Shown here: in pieces, positions 4,503-5,475 of the stretch
How positions within the stretch are numbered: position 1 is the stretch's first letter
Layout of the letters: every line of letters begins with the position of its first letter
Source: CAYYKK01 sp964467935
Lineage (GTDB): Bacteria > Myxococcota_A > Polyangia > Polyangiales > Polyangiaceae
Length of the DNA stretch: 5,475 bases
NCBI GenBank assembly: GCA_964467935.1
Contig: CAYYKK010000424.1
Location: 1 to 5,475, forward strand
Direction of reading: 5' to 3'
Translations under genes and position numbers: made by a program
Notes under the pieces: generated by a model
The model's database searches: none
What the model was told of the DNA's origin: nothing
Seen by the model: the letters and a program-made list of their open reading frames with translations, nothing else

Positions 4503-5475
4503 TCAGTCGGATCGCTCCATCCTGCGCTGGCGAGCGAATAGCTCCGCGCGTCGCTCTCGCGACACGGTCGGCAGCCCCCGCGCGACGACGAGCGCGGGAT
4601 GGAGGCTCGCGTCGTCGAGGTCGTTCGCGCCCTCGGTCCTCGCCATCACCAGGCGCGCGGCTTCCTCGGCCCGGGCCCCTCGAGCGCGCGCGACGGCGCC
4701 GAGCACCACCACCGCCGCCGCCGCGCGCCAGCCGTCCGGATCGGCCGCCTCCGCGGCGAGCGCCCGAAACGCGAGCTCATCGTCGGCGCTCGACCGCGCG
4801 AGGCGAGCGAGAACGGCGATCCGCAGCATCGTCAGATCGTGCAGAGGGCGAGCGGACGCGGGCGGCGCGCCTGCCGCGAGCAGCGCGACGGCCTGCTCGA
4901 CCTCGAGCGCTCGCGCCGACGCGAGCCAGAGATCGACGTCGAAGGAAGAGGCCAGCGCGCCGAGGAGATCGTCGACGGATCGCGCGAGCGTCGGCCTGGC
5001 TTGGTCGTCGACGATCTCGCGATCACCCACGACGACGATCAGCCGCAGATCGCGCCCGAGGGCCTTCGCGGCAGCGTCGACGGCCCAGCGGGCCCAAGGG
5101 CTCGGGGGAGCGTCGAGCGTGACGCGGAGCCTCCGAGCGCTCCCGCCGGCGCGGGCGCGTTCGACGAAGTGCGTGATCGCTCGGGCGAGCGGATCGCGGA
5201 GCGGCGGAAGCCACGAGCGATAGGCCTCTACGTCGGAGTGGAGGCTTCGCGCGAGAGGGGAGCGCTCCACGTTCGAAGCGAGAGTCGCCAGCGCAGCGGC
5301 GTCACCGTCGAGCACCACCGAGACGTAGTCGCGCGCGACCGTCGCGTGGAGCTGGAGCGCGGCGTCGCTCGGGATCGCGAGCGCGTCGTCGTAGTCCCGC
5401 CGTGCACCCAGGAGGTCCCCACACTCGAGGCGAGCGTCGCCGAGATCGATCCGCGTCGCGGCGTCTCCCGAGCGG
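4503..5475 (-). CDS. TPR-containing protein, C-terminal part (5' end beyond the window)
   Basis: The minus-strand frame is open from the right edge to a TGA at 4503, giving at least 323 residues. The first visible residues (about 10-35) include LGDARLECGDLLGARRDYDD followed by ALAI, a good tetratricopeptide repeat, so the true start lies upstream, outside the window. A GTG at 5318 gives a shorter frame but falls inside this continuous coding sequence. The rest is Ala/Leu/Arg-rich and mostly helical (for example ALEVEQAVALLAAG and LRIAVLARLARS), with one segment, LRLIVVVGDREIVDDQ, that looks like a beta strand and turn. TPR arrays mediate protein-protein contacts. In Myxococcota they are often fused to kinase or regulator domains, but nothing here shows such a partner. 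No signal peptide or membrane segment is visible in this part. The function is unknown. Confidence 0.7.
   Translation of the reverse strand, partial: RSGDAATRIDLGDARLECGDLLGARRDYDDALAIPSDAALQLHATVARDYVSVVLDGDAAALATLASNVERSPLARSLHSDVEAYRSWLPPLRDPLARAITHFVERARAGGSARRLRVTLDAPPSPWARWAVDAAAKALGRDLRLIVVVGDREIVDDQARPTLARSVDDLLGALASSFDVDLWLASARALEVEQAVALLAAGAPPASARPLHDLTMLRIAVLARLARSSADDELAFRALAAEAADPDGWRAAAAVVVLGAVARARGARAEEAARLVMARTEGANDLDDASLHPALVVARGLPTVSRERRAELFARQRRMERSD

Noticed and set aside
4417..5223. Plus-strand 268-residue open frame
   Set aside because: It is a Ser/Arg/Ala-rich shadow of the TPR gene on the opposite strand, with no domain or ribosome-binding site.
1..5475. CRISPR array, insertion sequence, integrase or defence-system genes
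   Set aside because: No spaced direct repeats, transposase or integrase motifs, terminal repeats or known defence domains were seen on either strand.

Overview
The window is GC-rich bacterial DNA with strong G/C preference at third codon positions. A C-terminal sequence on the minus strand matches the MYXO-CTERM sorting signal (small Gly-Cys-Ser box, hydrophobic stretch, Arg cluster, stop), and there are several predicted lipoproteins and a TPR protein. Together these suggest a Myxococcota (myxobacterial) chromosome. The assignment to phylum is an inference; no marker gene is complete in the window.

Left end (1-599): no protein gene is supported. Read on the minus strand it looks like the promoter and leader of a ribosomal RNA operon whose 16S gene would lie off the left edge. 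Two tandem promoter-like pairs (437-465 and 261-289) have 17-base spacers, a TAAG start to the -10, nearby A-tracts and GC-rich discriminators. They are followed by a run of small hairpins (93-188) and a boxA-like element (31-47).

Centre-left (600-2858): a plus-strand M23-type (LytM-like) peptidase-domain protein with a lipoprotein-like signal (600-1337) converges on a minus-strand pair. That pair is an SRPBCC/polyketide-cyclase-like protein (2433-2858) followed 10 bases later by an unrecognised lipoprotein with a Pro/Ala/Ser tail (1433-2422). A perfect stem-loop lies between the convergent genes. The M23 domain has Asp where the first zinc-ligand His is expected.

Centre-right (2859-3462): a 193-base divergent intergenic region with two dyads leads into a small cysteine-containing exported protein of unknown family (3052-3462).

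Right (3463-4502): a decayed or poorly coding stretch. It holds a plus-strand coiled-coil reading frame interrupted by a single in-frame TGA (ending 3941), a minus-strand orphan MYXO-CTERM tail (3976-4224), a 12-base perfect palindrome, and nested inverted repeats. From 4503 to the right edge runs the C-terminal part of a minus-strand TPR-containing protein whose start lies outside the window.

The genes do not form one recognisable pathway. The envelope theme (peptidoglycan-peptidase-like lipoprotein, other lipoproteins, MYXO-CTERM tail) is the only shared thread. I see no defence system, mobile element, CRISPR array or complete RNA gene.
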